A stretch of 24,148 nucleotides of DNA from Chloroflexota bacterium (GCA_022561095.1 JADFRV010000007.1:1-24148); one strand, 5' to 3'; shown: positions 1 through 7,702, numbered from the stretch's first letter. A program made the numbers and translations. The notes: generated from the letters alone by a model not told the origin.

Positions 1-275
1 TCGGGAACGTGCCGCTGGTGAACTGGCTGCCGGACGTCGTTCGTAACCGGTTAGTGCCCCACGCCAGGGCCTACACCCACGCGGACCTCCAGCGGCTGTA
101 CCGCCGGGCCGGTCTCCGCGAGCGTCTGCATGCGTACGTCTTCCCAGGGTTTGACCACGTGGCGGCGCGGCGCAAGGTGGTTGGGAAGGCGCTGCGGATA
201 GCGCTTTACCCGTTGGAGCGCACCCCGCTGCGAATCTTCGGGCTATCGCACTTCGTTGTATTAGAGAAGGTCTGA
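1..275 (+). CDS. C-terminal part of a probable class I SAM-dependent methyltransferase (truncated by window edge)
   Basis: The frame is open to the left edge, so the GTG at 9 is not necessarily the start. The visible residues end in ...FGLSHFVVLEKV. A segment reading HARAYTHADLQRLYRRAGL resembles the late region of Methyltransf_11/25-type proteins, where a helix (often xxELxxLLxxAGF) is followed by final beta strands. The SAM-binding glycine motif would lie outside the window, so the assignment rests only on C-terminal resemblance. The gene ends 7 bases before the start of the penicillin-binding protein gene, so the two are probably cotranscribed. It could modify a lipid or sugar, but no substrate can be read from this fragment. 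Confidence 0.5.
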   Translation, partial: GNVPLVNWLPDVVRNRLVPHARAYTHADLQRLYRRAGLRERLHAYVFPGFDHVAARRKVVGKALRIALYPLERTPLRIFGLSHFVVLEKV

Positions 276-282
276 TCTATCT

Positions 283-2691
283 GTGGCTAGGATTTACAAG
301 TACAGGCGGAACCGCGTAAAGCGGGCGGCGCTGCAGCGCAGCCGTTTGATGCGTGCTCGCTGGCATTGGCTCTTGACCGTGACGATGATCGCGGTCCTGG
401 GTGGACTGGTGACGATCGGCGTGTTCGGGTTCCTCATCTACCGCACCTACGCCCATGACCTCCTGGCCCCGGAAGACGCGATCGCCAATTCAGCCATCGG
501 GACGAGCATCGCCTACGACCGTAACGGAGAGTACCTGTACGAGTACATCGATCGTCTGGGTGGGCTACGCAACCCGGTTCCGCTGGAGGAGATGTCGCAG
601 TACATGATCGATGCCACAGTGTCTACGGAGGACGCCAGCTTCTACGGCAACCCGGGGATCAACTTCAAGGGGCTGCTCAGGGCGGCCTCGGAGAACCTAA
701 CACCGTTCGGCCCGGGCTTTTTCGAAGGGAGCGGCGGCAGCTCCATCACCCAGCAGCTGGTGAAGAACGTCTACATCGAGCCGGAGAAGCGGTTCGACCG
801 CCGCATCGAGCGCAAGGTGAAGGAGACGGTAATCGCCCTGGAGCTGAAGCGGAAGTACTCCGACGATCAGATCCTGGAGTGGTATCTAAACACGATTGAT
901 TACCTCAACTTTGCCTTCGGCGCGGAGGCGGCCGCTCAGCGCTACTTCGGCGTCTCCGCCAAGGAGCTGACGCTGGCCCAGGCGGCGATGCTGGCGGGGA
1001 TTCCGCAGGCCCCCGGCCTCTACTCCCCTGTCGTGCCGGACAACGCGGAGCGGGCGAAGGTGCGGCAGCGGGAAGTGCTGAACCTGATGGTCAGGCACAG
1101 CTACATTACCCAGGCTGAGGCGGACGAGGCGGCGGCAGAGGAGCTGACGTACGAGAAGAGTGGCTTCTTTATCCAGGCCCCCCACTTCGTGTTCTACGTC
1201 CGGGACGATCTGCAGAAGATGTGCGAGAAGGGGATGTTCGATCCACCGGGCGACTTGTCTTGCGAGAAAGTAGTGTCCCAGGGCGGCCTGCGCATAACCA
1301 CCTCCATAGACATGGGCCTCCAGCGCATCGGCGAGGGGATAATCGAGAGCGTTATCAGCAGCAATGAGGAGCGGTTCCTTGGGCATGACGGCGCTATCGT
1401 GGCGATCCGGTCGGGAACGGGCGAGATCCTGACCTACGTCGGCAGCCGTGACTTCTTCCGCGATGACATCGATGGGCAGGTGGACATCGTCTCCGCAGAA
1501 CGGTCGCACGGGTCAACGATGAAGCCGTTCACCTACCTGACGGCGTTCGAGCAAGGGTGGGTGCCTTCTACCCTTGTGCGGGACGCTCCCTTGAAGCTGG
1601 ATGTGGGCGGCAACCAGGTGTCCGTGAACAACTGGAATAAGAGTTACTTGGGCAACATCACGGTCCGCAAGGCGCTTTCGGAGTCGGTGAACGTGGCGGC
1701 GGTGAACACGGTGATGGAGGTGGGGATCACGGAGTTCCAGGAGACGGCCCACCGCCTGGGGATCACCGGCCTTAGCCGCAATGATTGCGGGCCGACAATC
1801 ACCCTCGGCGCCTGCGAGGTGAAGATGATCGATCAGGCCTACGCCTACAGCGTGCTGGCCAACGGCGGCAAGATGATGGGCATGCCCACGGTGCAAGACT
1901 TGCCGGACGGCTTCCGTGAGCTGGACCCAGTGGCCGTGCTTCGGATCGAGGATGCAGAGGGGAACCTGCTCTACGAGTTCGAGGGGCCTGAGGAGCGGCA
2001 GGTGGTGAAGCCGGAGCACGCGTACATGATTACGGATATCCTGTCCAATAACGCGATCCAGTGGAGCAGGCTCACCTTCGGCTGGACGGCGACCTCCAAG
2101 ACCGGGACCAGCGAGGACTTCCGGGATAACGTAGTGCTGGGATACTCGCCGGGGCCTGAGGGCCTGGTGGTGGACGTGTGGATGGGCAACGCGGACAACA
2201 CCCCCATGGCCGAGGGCGCCTTTAGCTCTGCCGGAGCCGGCCCCATGTGGAAGGCCTTCATGGCCGAGGCGCACGCGTACTTGGAGATACCCAAGGCGAA
2301 GTTTGAGGCGCCGGATACCATCGTCATCGCCAAGTGTGGCGGGCGGTCAGAGTCGTTTGTGAAGGACGAGCAGCCGACGAAACCGGGTACCTGCAAGGCG
2401 CCGAAGTCGGGGGCCAGCGGAAACGAGACGCCGACGCCCACTCCCAAGGTGCCCAGGTTCACGCCCCGCGGCGTCCCCTCACCCACCTCTACTCCGGAGC
2501 CTGATCCCACGCCCACGCCTACGCCTGATGCCACACCCACGCCGGAACTGACACCAACACCAACGCTGGAGCCCACGCCTTCTCCGGAGGAGACGCCGGA
2601 GGGGGAAGGCGCAGGGCAGGGCGCCAACCAGACTAGCAGCGCGGTGGAAGATGGGGCGTATGGCCCCAGGCGCTTGCTCGTGCTAGCCTAG
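283..2691 (+). CDS. Bifunctional class A penicillin-binding protein (GT51 transglycosylase plus transpeptidase)
   Basis: This enzyme polymerises lipid II into glycan strands and cross-links them outside the membrane. A basic N-terminus (residues 1-28) precedes one membrane anchor (about 29-52). The GT51 domain (about 85-265) shows catalytic Glu116 in STEDASFY, GGSSITQQ at 151-158, and the RKVKE...LELKRKYS...WYLN block. The transpeptidase domain has all three motifs: S411-T-M-K414, S468-V-N470 and K606-T-G-T609. A low-complexity Thr/Pro tail follows (about 707-780, repeated TPTP) and ends in a short Gly/Gln-rich region. At 802 residues the length is normal for PBP1A-type proteins. The start is GTG at 283. 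The nearest purine-rich SD-like run (agaagg, about 264-270) is rather distant. The family assignment is firm; a specific gene name is not justified. Confidence 0.95.
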   Translation: MARIYKYRRNRVKRAALQRSRLMRARWHWLLTVTMIAVLGGLVTIGVFGFLIYRTYAHDLLAPEDAIANSAIGTSIAYDRNGEYLYEYIDRLGGLRNPVPLEEMSQYMIDATVSTEDASFYGNPGINFKGLLRAASENLTPFGPGFFEGSGGSSITQQLVKNVYIEPEKRFDRRIERKVKETVIALELKRKYSDDQILEWYLNTIDYLNFAFGAEAAAQRYFGVSAKELTLAQAAMLAGIPQAPGLYSPVVPDNAERAKVRQREVLNLMVRHSYITQAEADEAAAEELTYEKSGFFIQAPHFVFYVRDDLQKMCEKGMFDPPGDLSCEKVVSQGGLRITTSIDMGLQRIGEGIIESVISSNEERFLGHDGAIVAIRSGTGEILTYVGSRDFFRDDIDGQVDIVSAERSHGSTMKPFTYLTAFEQGWVPSTLVRDAPLKLDVGGNQVSVNNWNKSYLGNITVRKALSESVNVAAVNTVMEVGITEFQETAHRLGITGLSRNDCGPTITLGACEVKMIDQAYAYSVLANGGKMMGMPTVQDLPDGFRELDPVAVLRIEDAEGNLLYEFEGPEERQVVKPEHAYMITDILSNNAIQWSRLTFGWTATSKTGTSEDFRDNVVLGYSPGPEGLVVDVWMGNADNTPMAEGAFSSAGAGPMWKAFMAEAHAYLEIPKAKFEAPDTIVIAKCGGRSESFVKDEQPTKPGTCKAPKSGASGNETPTPTPKVPRFTPRGVPSPTSTPEPDPTPTPTPDATPTPELTPTPTLEPTPSPEETPEGEGAGQGANQTSSAVEDGAYGPRRLLVLA

Positions 2692-2701
2692 CCTGGATGA
2701 T

Positions 2702-2803
2702 GGGCGGCTTGCCCCCGTTACCTCAGGGGCGAACCGAAACAGGGGGTCGAAAGTATCGCTGATGCACCAGGGGCGCCGCTAGCGCGATGTCCTGTGCCTG
2801 AGG
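2702..2803 (+). ncRNA. Candidate structured 5' leader upstream of the ion-channel gene
   Basis: Nested complementary segments are visible: CCTCAGG (2721-2727) with CCTGAGG (2797-2803), ACAGG (2739-2743) with CCTGT (2791-2795), and ATCGC (2755-2759) with GCGAT (2784-2788). A competing hairpin, GCCCC (2711-2715) with GGGGC (2726-2730), uses part of the outer stem, so two mutually exclusive folds are possible. The purine-rich internal loops (GGCGAACCGAA, GGGTCGAAAG) look like riboswitch joining regions. It does not match any class I can recall with confidence, including the c-di-AMP (ydaO) consensus. It may also simply be the end of the upstream transcript. Confidence 0.3.
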
Positions 2804-2845
2804 ATACCCAGGGAGTAAGATTGAGGGGAAAGGCTGGCCAGAGAC

Positions 2846-3505
2846 ATGGTTGAGGACTCACGACAGGAGACCGACCCGCGCGCCATTCACACGGTCAAGC
2901 CGGGCGATCGGGTGTTGCGGCTGCGCGCTCACAGGCGCCGTCTTCCCCTCATCGAGCGGAGGGTAGGCGGCCCGCTGATGGCGGCGATCGATCTGTTTGC
3001 CGACATCGCTACACAGACACCGATAGTGCCGATGATCGCCACCCTGATAGCCCTGGTGGCGATTGCGCCTATCCCTGTATTCTTCTTCGAGCAGGGGGCC
3101 GCCGATACGCAGGTCACATCGTACTGGGTAGGACTGTGGTGGGCGGTATCGGCCTTCACCACGGTGGGGCACAGTGAAGTGGTGCTCCTGACCACCGGAG
3201 GCCGTATCGTCGGCTCCATTTACACCGTCATCAGCGTCGGTCTGTTCTTCGGGAGCGTGATCGCCGCCTTTAGCTCTTACTTCGTGCTGACCTGGCGGCG
3301 GCCCAAGCGGATGCTCGTCGACACGGTCACCTACTATCTTCAGCGCATGGACGAGTTGACGGTGGAGGAGCTGGACGACCTGGAGGATATCACCGAGGGT
3401 CTTTTCCACACGGTCAAGGAGCGCGCCGAACGGGAGCACCGCCACAGCCAGCATGAAGAGGATACATCTTCTAAGGCGGATCGACCGTCGTCCGATACGG
3501 AGTAA
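2846..3505 (+). CDS. Two-TM potassium-channel-like protein (Ion_trans_2) with non-canonical filter
   Basis: Residues 1-45 are basic and cytoplasmic. The first membrane helix spans about 58-82 (IVPMIATLIALVAIAPIPVF). It is followed by a pore helix (YWVGLWWAVSAFTTVG, about 93-108) and a second membrane helix (about 118-144). The layout is that of a KcsA/MthK-type pore subunit. The selectivity filter, normally TVGYG(D/N), reads T106-V-G-H-S-E111, so the GYG signature is absent. The acidic C-terminus (about 163-219) is helical and has no RCK/TrkA_N domain. ATG 2846 is the first start, with a GAGGGG run about 15 bases upstream; ATG 2978 would remove the N-terminal region but keep both helices. The gene converges tail-to-tail with the next one, with one base between the stop codons. 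Ion selectivity is uncertain. Confidence 0.75.
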   Translation: MVEDSRQETDPRAIHTVKPGDRVLRLRAHRRRLPLIERRVGGPLMAAIDLFADIATQTPIVPMIATLIALVAIAPIPVFFFEQGAADTQVTSYWVGLWWAVSAFTTVGHSEVVLLTTGGRIVGSIYTVISVGLFFGSVIAAFSSYFVLTWRRPKRMLVDTVTYYLQRMDELTVEELDDLEDITEGLFHTVKERAEREHRHSQHEEDTSSKADRPSSDTE

Positions 3506-3506
3506 G

Positions 3507-4706
3507 CTAGATCCCGGCCAGAAGACTGTCCAGGTCCGCCTCGCTGTGAAGGCTGCGGGCCAGGAGCACGAACTCCGCGACGGAGCCGGAGCGGTCGCGC
3601 AAACGCTGCAGCTTGGGCCCGATGGGGTCTATGGAGCCGGGCGTGTCGGCGTAGGAGCCATAGAAGGCGAAGTAGGCCTGGTTGATGCGGCGGATGTAGA
3701 CCCCAAACGATTCGAACTCGTCGCGCTTCTCGTCCATCAGGCTCTCAGCCGCCTCCACACGCCCTTCGGCTAGCAGCTCCTCGACGCGGAGGCGGAGAGA
3801 GCGTATCTCGGCTCGGAAATCGAAGTCGGCGGACGTCTGCGATGGTGATGACGGTTGCGGTGGCGTTGGGGAGCCGTAACGTTGGATGAACAGGTCGGCC
3901 AGCTCGCGCCCGGCTAGGTTGGCGACCGTCTCGTTCAGCGTGCGTGCCTCCTGGCCGCTGAAGTAGCTGCGTCCCAGCGGATAGAACGCCAGATATTGGT
4001 GGAGCCACTCGTGGATGACGGTCTCCACGACGCTGCGGTAGGAGGCGAGCTCTGGGATGACGCTGGGGTAGGTGGCGACGCCGCCGGTGTTCACGACGAG
4101 GGCGGAGACGCCGGTCTCCTCCGTCTCGCTCTCCACGGCGGCGACTGCCTCTGGATCCAGACCCGGGACGAGGAGATAGCTGCGGTCCAGGTCGATGCGC
4201 TCACGGGGAGAGACGGCCAGCACCTTTGGGGGGCTATCGAGCTCGAAGTCCAGGGGCGGGAAGAACAGGTCGATGTCGGAGAAGAGAGGCGGGTTCATGC
4301 CGAACCTCAGATCGTCCAGGAAGTCGCTGATGCGGCCTTCCAGGACCTCTTCCAGTTCGTTCTCCGCGGCGTTACGCTCCCGCTCGGCCTGCGAGAGGCG
4401 GTCCGGGTCCGATCCGTCGCGCTCCAGGCTGCGGATGTCGGCCGTCAGCTCGAAGTAGCGGCCGATGAGGAGATCCTCCTCGGCTCGGCTGGGGCCGCCG
4501 TCGAACACGGTGGCCAGCTTGTACAGCCACTTCTCGGGGAGGTGGCGCAGCTCCCAGCCCACGATGTCGTAGGCGTTGCGGTTGGCGACGGCGTCTATCG
4601 GGTCGCCGGAGGAGAGGTCGCGGAACAGGAGGACGCCACCGGCGGTCGCGCTGAGGATGACGAGGGCGAGAAAGGTGAGGTAGGCGGCGAGCAAGCGATT
4701 GAGCAT
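3507..4706 (-). CDS. Membrane-anchored putative zinc metallopeptidase (HExxH)
   Basis: A hydrophobic N-terminal segment (residues 4-28) acts as a signal anchor. A charged, probably coiled-coil stretch follows (about 75-130, rich in E/R/L), then a hydrophobic-acidic linker. A zincin motif, H232-E-W-L-H236, is followed 23 residues later by N258-E-T-V-A, where Glu259 is a plausible third zinc ligand as in gluzincins. A second charged helical segment lies at about 295-340. I recognise no named peptidase family. The length (399) and the NETVA helix suggest an uncharacterised zincin facing the outside of the membrane. A TATAAT element lies 39-44 bases upstream of the ATG and there is no clear Shine-Dalgarno. 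It is probably monocistronic. Substrate unknown. Confidence 0.7.
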   Translation of the reverse strand: MLNRLLAAYLTFLALVILSATAGGVLLFRDLSSGDPIDAVANRNAYDIVGWELRHLPEKWLYKLATVFDGGPSRAEEDLLIGRYFELTADIRSLERDGSDPDRLSQAERERNAAENELEEVLEGRISDFLDDLRFGMNPPLFSDIDLFFPPLDFELDSPPKVLAVSPRERIDLDRSYLLVPGLDPEAVAAVESETEETGVSALVVNTGGVATYPSVIPELASYRSVVETVIHEWLHQYLAFYPLGRSYFSGQEARTLNETVANLAGRELADLFIQRYGSPTPPQPSSPSQTSADFDFRAEIRSLRLRVEELLAEGRVEAAESLMDEKRDEFESFGVYIRRINQAYFAFYGSYADTPGSIDPIGPKLQRLRDRSGSVAEFVLLARSLHSEADLDSLLAGI

Positions 4707-4744
4707 TAGATCGACGGGGGCGACGAACTGAAGGGGGCGCTTCT

Positions 4745-4750
4745 ATTATA
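4745..4750 (-). promoter_or_regulatory. -10 box of the metallopeptidase gene
   Basis: A perfect TATAAT reads on the minus strand at 4750-4745. It would put the transcription start near 4738, about 32 bases before the ATG at 4706. No good -35 hexamer is found at 16-18 bases, so the call rests on the -10 box and its position. Confidence 0.45.
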
Positions 4751-4762
4751 GCGCGGCTTCGC

Positions 4763-4822
4763 TTAGCAGCGCCTCCGGCTGAACAGGACGGTGACGGTGC
4801 CTTCGGGTAGCTCTTGGCTCAT
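4763..4822 (-). pseudogene. Relic of the 5' end of a class III nucleotide-cyclase-type gene
   Basis: The minus strand encodes MSQELPEGTVTVLFSRRRC and a stop. The segment ELPEGTVTVLFS closely resembles the N-terminus of many actinobacterial and Chloroflexota proteins with a class III adenylate/guanylate cyclase domain, which typically begin LPxGTVTFLFTDIEGST. The match breaks off exactly where the catalytic metal-binding D-I-E-G segment should follow. The reading is that a cyclase-type gene was deleted here and left only its first codons, between the ABC operon and the metallopeptidase gene. The match is short, so chance cannot be excluded. Confidence 0.35.
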
Positions 4823-4884
4823 GGCGGCATGCCTGCAGGAATAACACAGACTAGGCGCGGGAAGGCCAGGGTGTCAAGGAAGAG

Positions 4885-5964
4885 CTAGGGCCAGACCAGC
4901 CTGCCGCCTATGTTCGTCTTCTGGATGAAGCTGTCGTCATAGGTGACGGAGACATCGTCCAGGGGCGCGGGGATGCCGCCGAACTCCACCAGGTAGTCGT
5001 GGAGGGCCTGCCACTGCTCTGGGGTCATCCAGCCGACGCCGTTCTGGTAAGCGGGACCGACCAGAGCGGCACGCAACTCCGTGTCCATCATAAACCGCAT
5101 GTGGTCGCGGTCTTCCTGGGGCGCGAACTGGAGGACGATGTCGATCGCCTCGTCCGGGTTTTCTCGGGCGAATTCGATGCCGCGAAGGGCGGCCTTGAGG
5201 AAGCGAAGGGTGATGTCCGGGTTCTCCCTGAGGTAGTCCTGGGTGGTGACGTAGGTGAGGCCGAGGGTGGGCGCGCCGAAATCGGCCGCCTCCACGACCG
5301 TAACTCCGTAGCCCAGGTTGCGCAGGGTGTTCGGCTCGTTGGAGAGGAAGAGGGGGAAGATGTCGACCTCGCCTTCGGTGAGGAGCTGGGGCGAGAAGCC
5401 GATGCGAACGGTCGCTACATCGCCGGGGTCGATGCCGTTGGCGTTGAGGATGGCGAGGAAGTCGGGGGTGGGCTGTGTGCCCTTGTAGCCGGCGCGCCTG
5501 CCGGCCCAGTCCGCGGGCGTCTCGATGCCGGAGTCGGCGAGGACGGCGAACCCCTGCTGGCCTTGCTGCCCGATCAGAGCGATGGCGACGATGCCCAGGG
5601 GCGGGTCGTCGCCCGCGCGCTCGATGACGGTGGCGGCGTCGCCGGTAGAGAACTGAACCTGGCCCAGACCGAGGAACTTGAAGTTCTCGCCGGGGGTGTT
5701 GACGTGCTGGATCTCGACCTCCAGGTTCTGCTCGGCGAAAAAGCCCTTCTCCTGGGCGACGTAGGCGCCGACGAATGGCAGGTTGGCCTGGGGCTTGAAG
5801 CCGGCCATGAAGGTGATCTTGTCGGGCGCGGCTGGGCTTAGCGCGGGGGAGGAGGCCCCCGACTCGTCGGGGCTGCCTCCCCCGTTCTCGCAGGCGGCCA
5901 GAAGCAGCGCGAGGAGCAGCGGCAGCAGGGCGGCGAGCAGCGAGCGGGGTGTGATGTGGGGCAT
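4885..5964 (-). CDS. ABC transporter substrate-binding lipoprotein, NMT1/THI5-like (NitT/TauT/ThiY family)
   Basis: This is the extracytoplasmic solute receptor of the importer encoded just upstream. The N-terminus is a lipoprotein signal with lipobox LLAAC and Cys25 as the lipidation site, followed by a Gly/Ser/Pro linker. The mature protein starts KITFMAGFKPQANLPFVGAYVA, then EKGFFAEQNLEVEI, the classic NMT1-family opening (PF09084). Further family features are GLGQVQFSTGDAATVIERA, a domain-crossing GYKGTQPTPDF, and YLRENPDITLRFLKAALRGIEF. The length (359) is normal. It starts 10 bases after the permease stop, as third gene of the operon. The family covers pyrimidine (thiamine precursor), nitrate and sulfonate binding. 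The ligand cannot be fixed; a ThiY-like pyrimidine or other nitrogen heterocycle is plausible. Confidence 0.88.
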   Translation of the reverse strand: MPHITPRSLLAALLPLLLALLLAACENGGGSPDESGASSPALSPAAPDKITFMAGFKPQANLPFVGAYVAQEKGFFAEQNLEVEIQHVNTPGENFKFLGLGQVQFSTGDAATVIERAGDDPPLGIVAIALIGQQGQQGFAVLADSGIETPADWAGRRAGYKGTQPTPDFLAILNANGIDPGDVATVRIGFSPQLLTEGEVDIFPLFLSNEPNTLRNLGYGVTVVEAADFGAPTLGLTYVTTQDYLRENPDITLRFLKAALRGIEFARENPDEAIDIVLQFAPQEDRDHMRFMMDTELRAALVGPAYQNGVGWMTPEQWQALHDYLVEFGGIPAPLDDVSVTYDDSFIQKTNIGGRLVWP

Positions 5965-5974
5965 TCGGACACTC

Positions 5975-6754
5975 CTATCGGATGGTGCGTATCGTCTCGT
6001 GCCAGAAGAGAAGGCGTCGCTCAGTCAGGTAGAGGAGGACGTTGAGGGTGACGCCGGTGAGGGCGAGGACGCCGACGGCGGCGAACAGGGTGGGCGTGTC
6101 CAGGTTGGCGTTGGCCACGAATATCACCAGACCCAGGCCGCGGTCGCCGGTGAACCATTCGGCGACGACGGCGCCGATGAGGGCGAGGGGGTAGGTGACT
6201 TTGAGGGCGGCGAACAGGTAAGGCAGGGCGCTGGGCAGGCGCAGCTTCCAGAACAGCTGCCAGGGGGAGGCGCGAAGGGAGCGCATGAACTCCAGCGCTC
6301 CGGGGTTGACGTCGCGGAAGCCGGTCATAGCGTTGACCAACATGGGGAAGAAGGAGAGGAGGGCGGCGACGAGGACCTTGGGGGTGGTGCCGAATCCGAA
6401 TATGATTACCAGGACCGGCGCCACCGCGACGATGGGCGTGACCTTGATGATGATCGCCAGGGGGAACAGAGCCCGCTCGGTCAGACGGGAGTGGGCCATC
6501 GCTACCGCCAGGGCGAGGGCGAAGGAGGAGCCGAGGAGCAGGCCGAGTGTCGCCTCGTACAGCGTCCAGCCACCCTCGCGCCAGAAGAAGGCAGGGTCAT
6601 CCAGGAACCGCTCCAGGACCTCTGACGGGGGTGGCACTACGATGATGGCGATGTCCCGCCACTGCACCCAGAACTCCCAGAAGAGGAGGGCGCCGATGAG
6701 GGTCAGGGCCGGCGGGAGGATGTGAGCGGCGAGAGAGCGCAGAATCTGGTTCAT
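5975..6754 (-). CDS. ABC transporter permease (BPD_transp_1; SsuC/TauC/ThiX type)
   Basis: The 259 residues form about six membrane helices; the first is at about 12-30 and the last near 225-245. The cytoplasmic EAA-like loop that contacts the ATPase reads EFMRSLRASPWQLFWKLRLP, close to the usual EAARxLGAsxxqlfwkVxLPaAlP, with Phe-Met replacing the two alanines. The start overlaps the ATPase stop by 4 bases (ATGA), showing translational coupling, and the lipoprotein gene follows after 10 bases. A homodimer of this protein would form the transmembrane channel. A transporter of the NitT/TauT family is clear; the substrate is not. Confidence 0.92.
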   Translation of the reverse strand: MNQILRSLAAHILPPALTLIGALLFWEFWVQWRDIAIIVVPPPSEVLERFLDDPAFFWREGGWTLYEATLGLLLGSSFALALAVAMAHSRLTERALFPLAIIIKVTPIVAVAPVLVIIFGFGTTPKVLVAALLSFFPMLVNAMTGFRDVNPGALEFMRSLRASPWQLFWKLRLPSALPYLFAALKVTYPLALIGAVVAEWFTGDRGLGLVIFVANANLDTPTLFAAVGVLALTGVTLNVLLYLTERRLLFWHETIRTIR

Positions 6755-7575
6755 GCCGGGGCCTCCTTGAGCAGGTTGCGGAGCTGGTCGGCGTAGTCCA
6801 GGAAGGGGGCGGTCCGCTCCATCTCCTGGGTGCGTGGGCGCGGCAACTCGATGTCGATCGCGGCGCGGACGGTGCCGGGGCGCGGGGATAGCACGACGAC
6901 GCGATCGGAGAGGGCGATCGCCTCCGGAATGGAGTGGGTGACGAATACCACGGTCTTGTGGGGCCGCCGGGTCGGCCGACCTTCGGCCCCGGAGGGCGCT
7001 CCGCCCCCGGCAGACCAGATGCGCAGGAGCTCGTAGCGCATGGCGGAGCGGGTGATCTCATCCAGGGCGCCGAACGGCTCGTCCATAAGCAGTAGTGAGG
7101 GGTCGAAGGCCAGCGCGCGGGCGATAGCGACGCGCTGCTGCATGCCGCCGGAGAGTTCGTGCGGGTAGTAGGAATGGAAGTCGGCCAGGCCGGTGAGTTC
7201 CAGGAGCTCCTCCGGTGATGGGGCGGTCCGGTCGCGAGCACCGTGGTCGATCTCCAGGGGGAGGCGGACGTTGCTGAGGACGGTGCGCCAGGGGAGGAGG
7301 GCGGGGTCCTGGAAGACGAGGCCGATATCGCGGCGGCGCTGGGATTCGACGGGGGCGGCGCCGTCGATGAGCACTTCGCCCTCGCTGGGACGCAGGAGGC
7401 CACCGATGATGCGAAGGAGGGTGGACTTGCCGCAGCCGCTGGGCCCGATCACAGTCAGGAACTGCCCCCACGCTACGTCCAGGGCAACGTCAGCCAGCGC
7501 CGTCAAGGCGCGGCGGCTGTCCTGGAAGACGTGGGTCAGGCTGCGGAGGGACACGTGGTAACGGACGTTGGCCAT
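6751..7575 (-). CDS. ABC transporter ATP-binding protein (NitT/TauT/ThiZ type) with an in-frame insertion
   Basis: From the chosen start the protein has 274 residues: Walker A GPSGCGKST (44-52), Q-loop VFQD (Q89), signature LSGGMQQR (141-148), Walker B LLLMDEP (161-167) and H-loop Thr-His214. The frame is open 36 codons further upstream, but that stretch has no family similarity and is full of hairpins, so ATG 7575 (MANVRYHVSL) is preferred. Between the helix YELLRIW and the strand TVVFVTH there is an extra loop of about 16 residues (GGGAPSGAEGRPTRRP). Relatives have only a few residues there; the DNA of this loop is palindromic. First gene of the importer operon, overlapping the permease by 4 bases. 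It supplies ATP-hydrolysis energy at the inner face of the membrane. Confidence 0.93.
   Translation of the reverse strand: MANVRYHVSLRSLTHVFQDSRRALTALADVALDVAWGQFLTVIGPSGCGKSTLLRIIGGLLRPSEGEVLIDGAAPVESQRRRDIGLVFQDPALLPWRTVLSNVRLPLEIDHGARDRTAPSPEELLELTGLADFHSYYPHELSGGMQQRVAIARALAFDPSLLLMDEPFGALDEITRSAMRYELLRIWSAGGGAPSGAEGRPTRRPHKTVVFVTHSIPEAIALSDRVVVLSPRPGTVRAAIDIELPRPRTQEMERTAPFLDYADQLRNLLKEAPA
6961..7010. repeat. Palindromic GC-rich insert inside the ABC ATPase gene
   Basis: Two adjacent inverted repeats coincide with the extra protein loop. The first is the perfect palindrome GGTCGGCCGACC (6970-6981). The second is a hairpin, CCGG-a-GGGCG (6989-6998) with CGCCC-CCGG (7002-7010), loop CTC. 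The length of about 48 bases, in multiples of three, keeps the reading frame. This is the layout expected of a small palindromic element that inserted in frame, but no second copy is visible in the window. Confidence 0.4.
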
Positions 7576-7594
7576 GCGGCGAATAATCGCTCCT

Positions 7595-7702
7595 GCCCCA
7601 CTGGGGCCGGTAAAGCCTATCGCTGCGGGGGTGAAGTCCGCCTCAGGCGGATGGCCAACATCGCTTGGGACCGGGAGGCACACCCCACGCCGCCATCCCG
7701 GT
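7595..7702 (-). ncRNA. Structured 5' leader of the ABC importer operon (possible pseudoknot)
   Basis: Reading the minus strand from the predicted start near 7709, hairpin 1 pairs ACCGGGA (7702-7696) with TCCCGGT (7676-7670). Hairpin 2 pairs TCCGCC with GGCGGA (7651-7637), and hairpin 3 is GGGGC/GCCCC-type (7607-7595), ending 19 bases before the ATG. GCGTGGGGTG in the loop of hairpin 1 (7690-7681) can pair with CACCCCCGC (7633-7625) between hairpins 2 and 3, with one bulged base, which would make a pseudoknot. A leader of about 135 bases for a nutrient importer fits a riboswitch. The TPP core (CUGAGA, GGAUAA) and guanidine-I core are absent. Confidence 0.4.

Noticed and set aside
1971..2627. 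Long minus-strand frame rich in Val/Gly/Ser
   Set aside because: It is the antisense image of the Thr/Pro-coding repeat of the penicillin-binding protein gene; no start signal or family.
2702..2803. c-di-AMP (ydaO) riboswitch
   Set aside because: GGGGCGAACC looks similar to part of the consensus, but the conserved 3' core could not be found; kept only as an unclassified leader.
3996..4709. Long plus-strand frame opposite the metallopeptidase gene
   Set aside because: High-GC shadow; the minus strand has a membrane anchor, HExxH and normal composition.
4999..5841. 280-residue plus-strand frame opposite the lipoprotein gene
   Set aside because: Repetitive Gly/Glu/Val content typical of antisense frames; the minus strand is a clear NMT1 protein.
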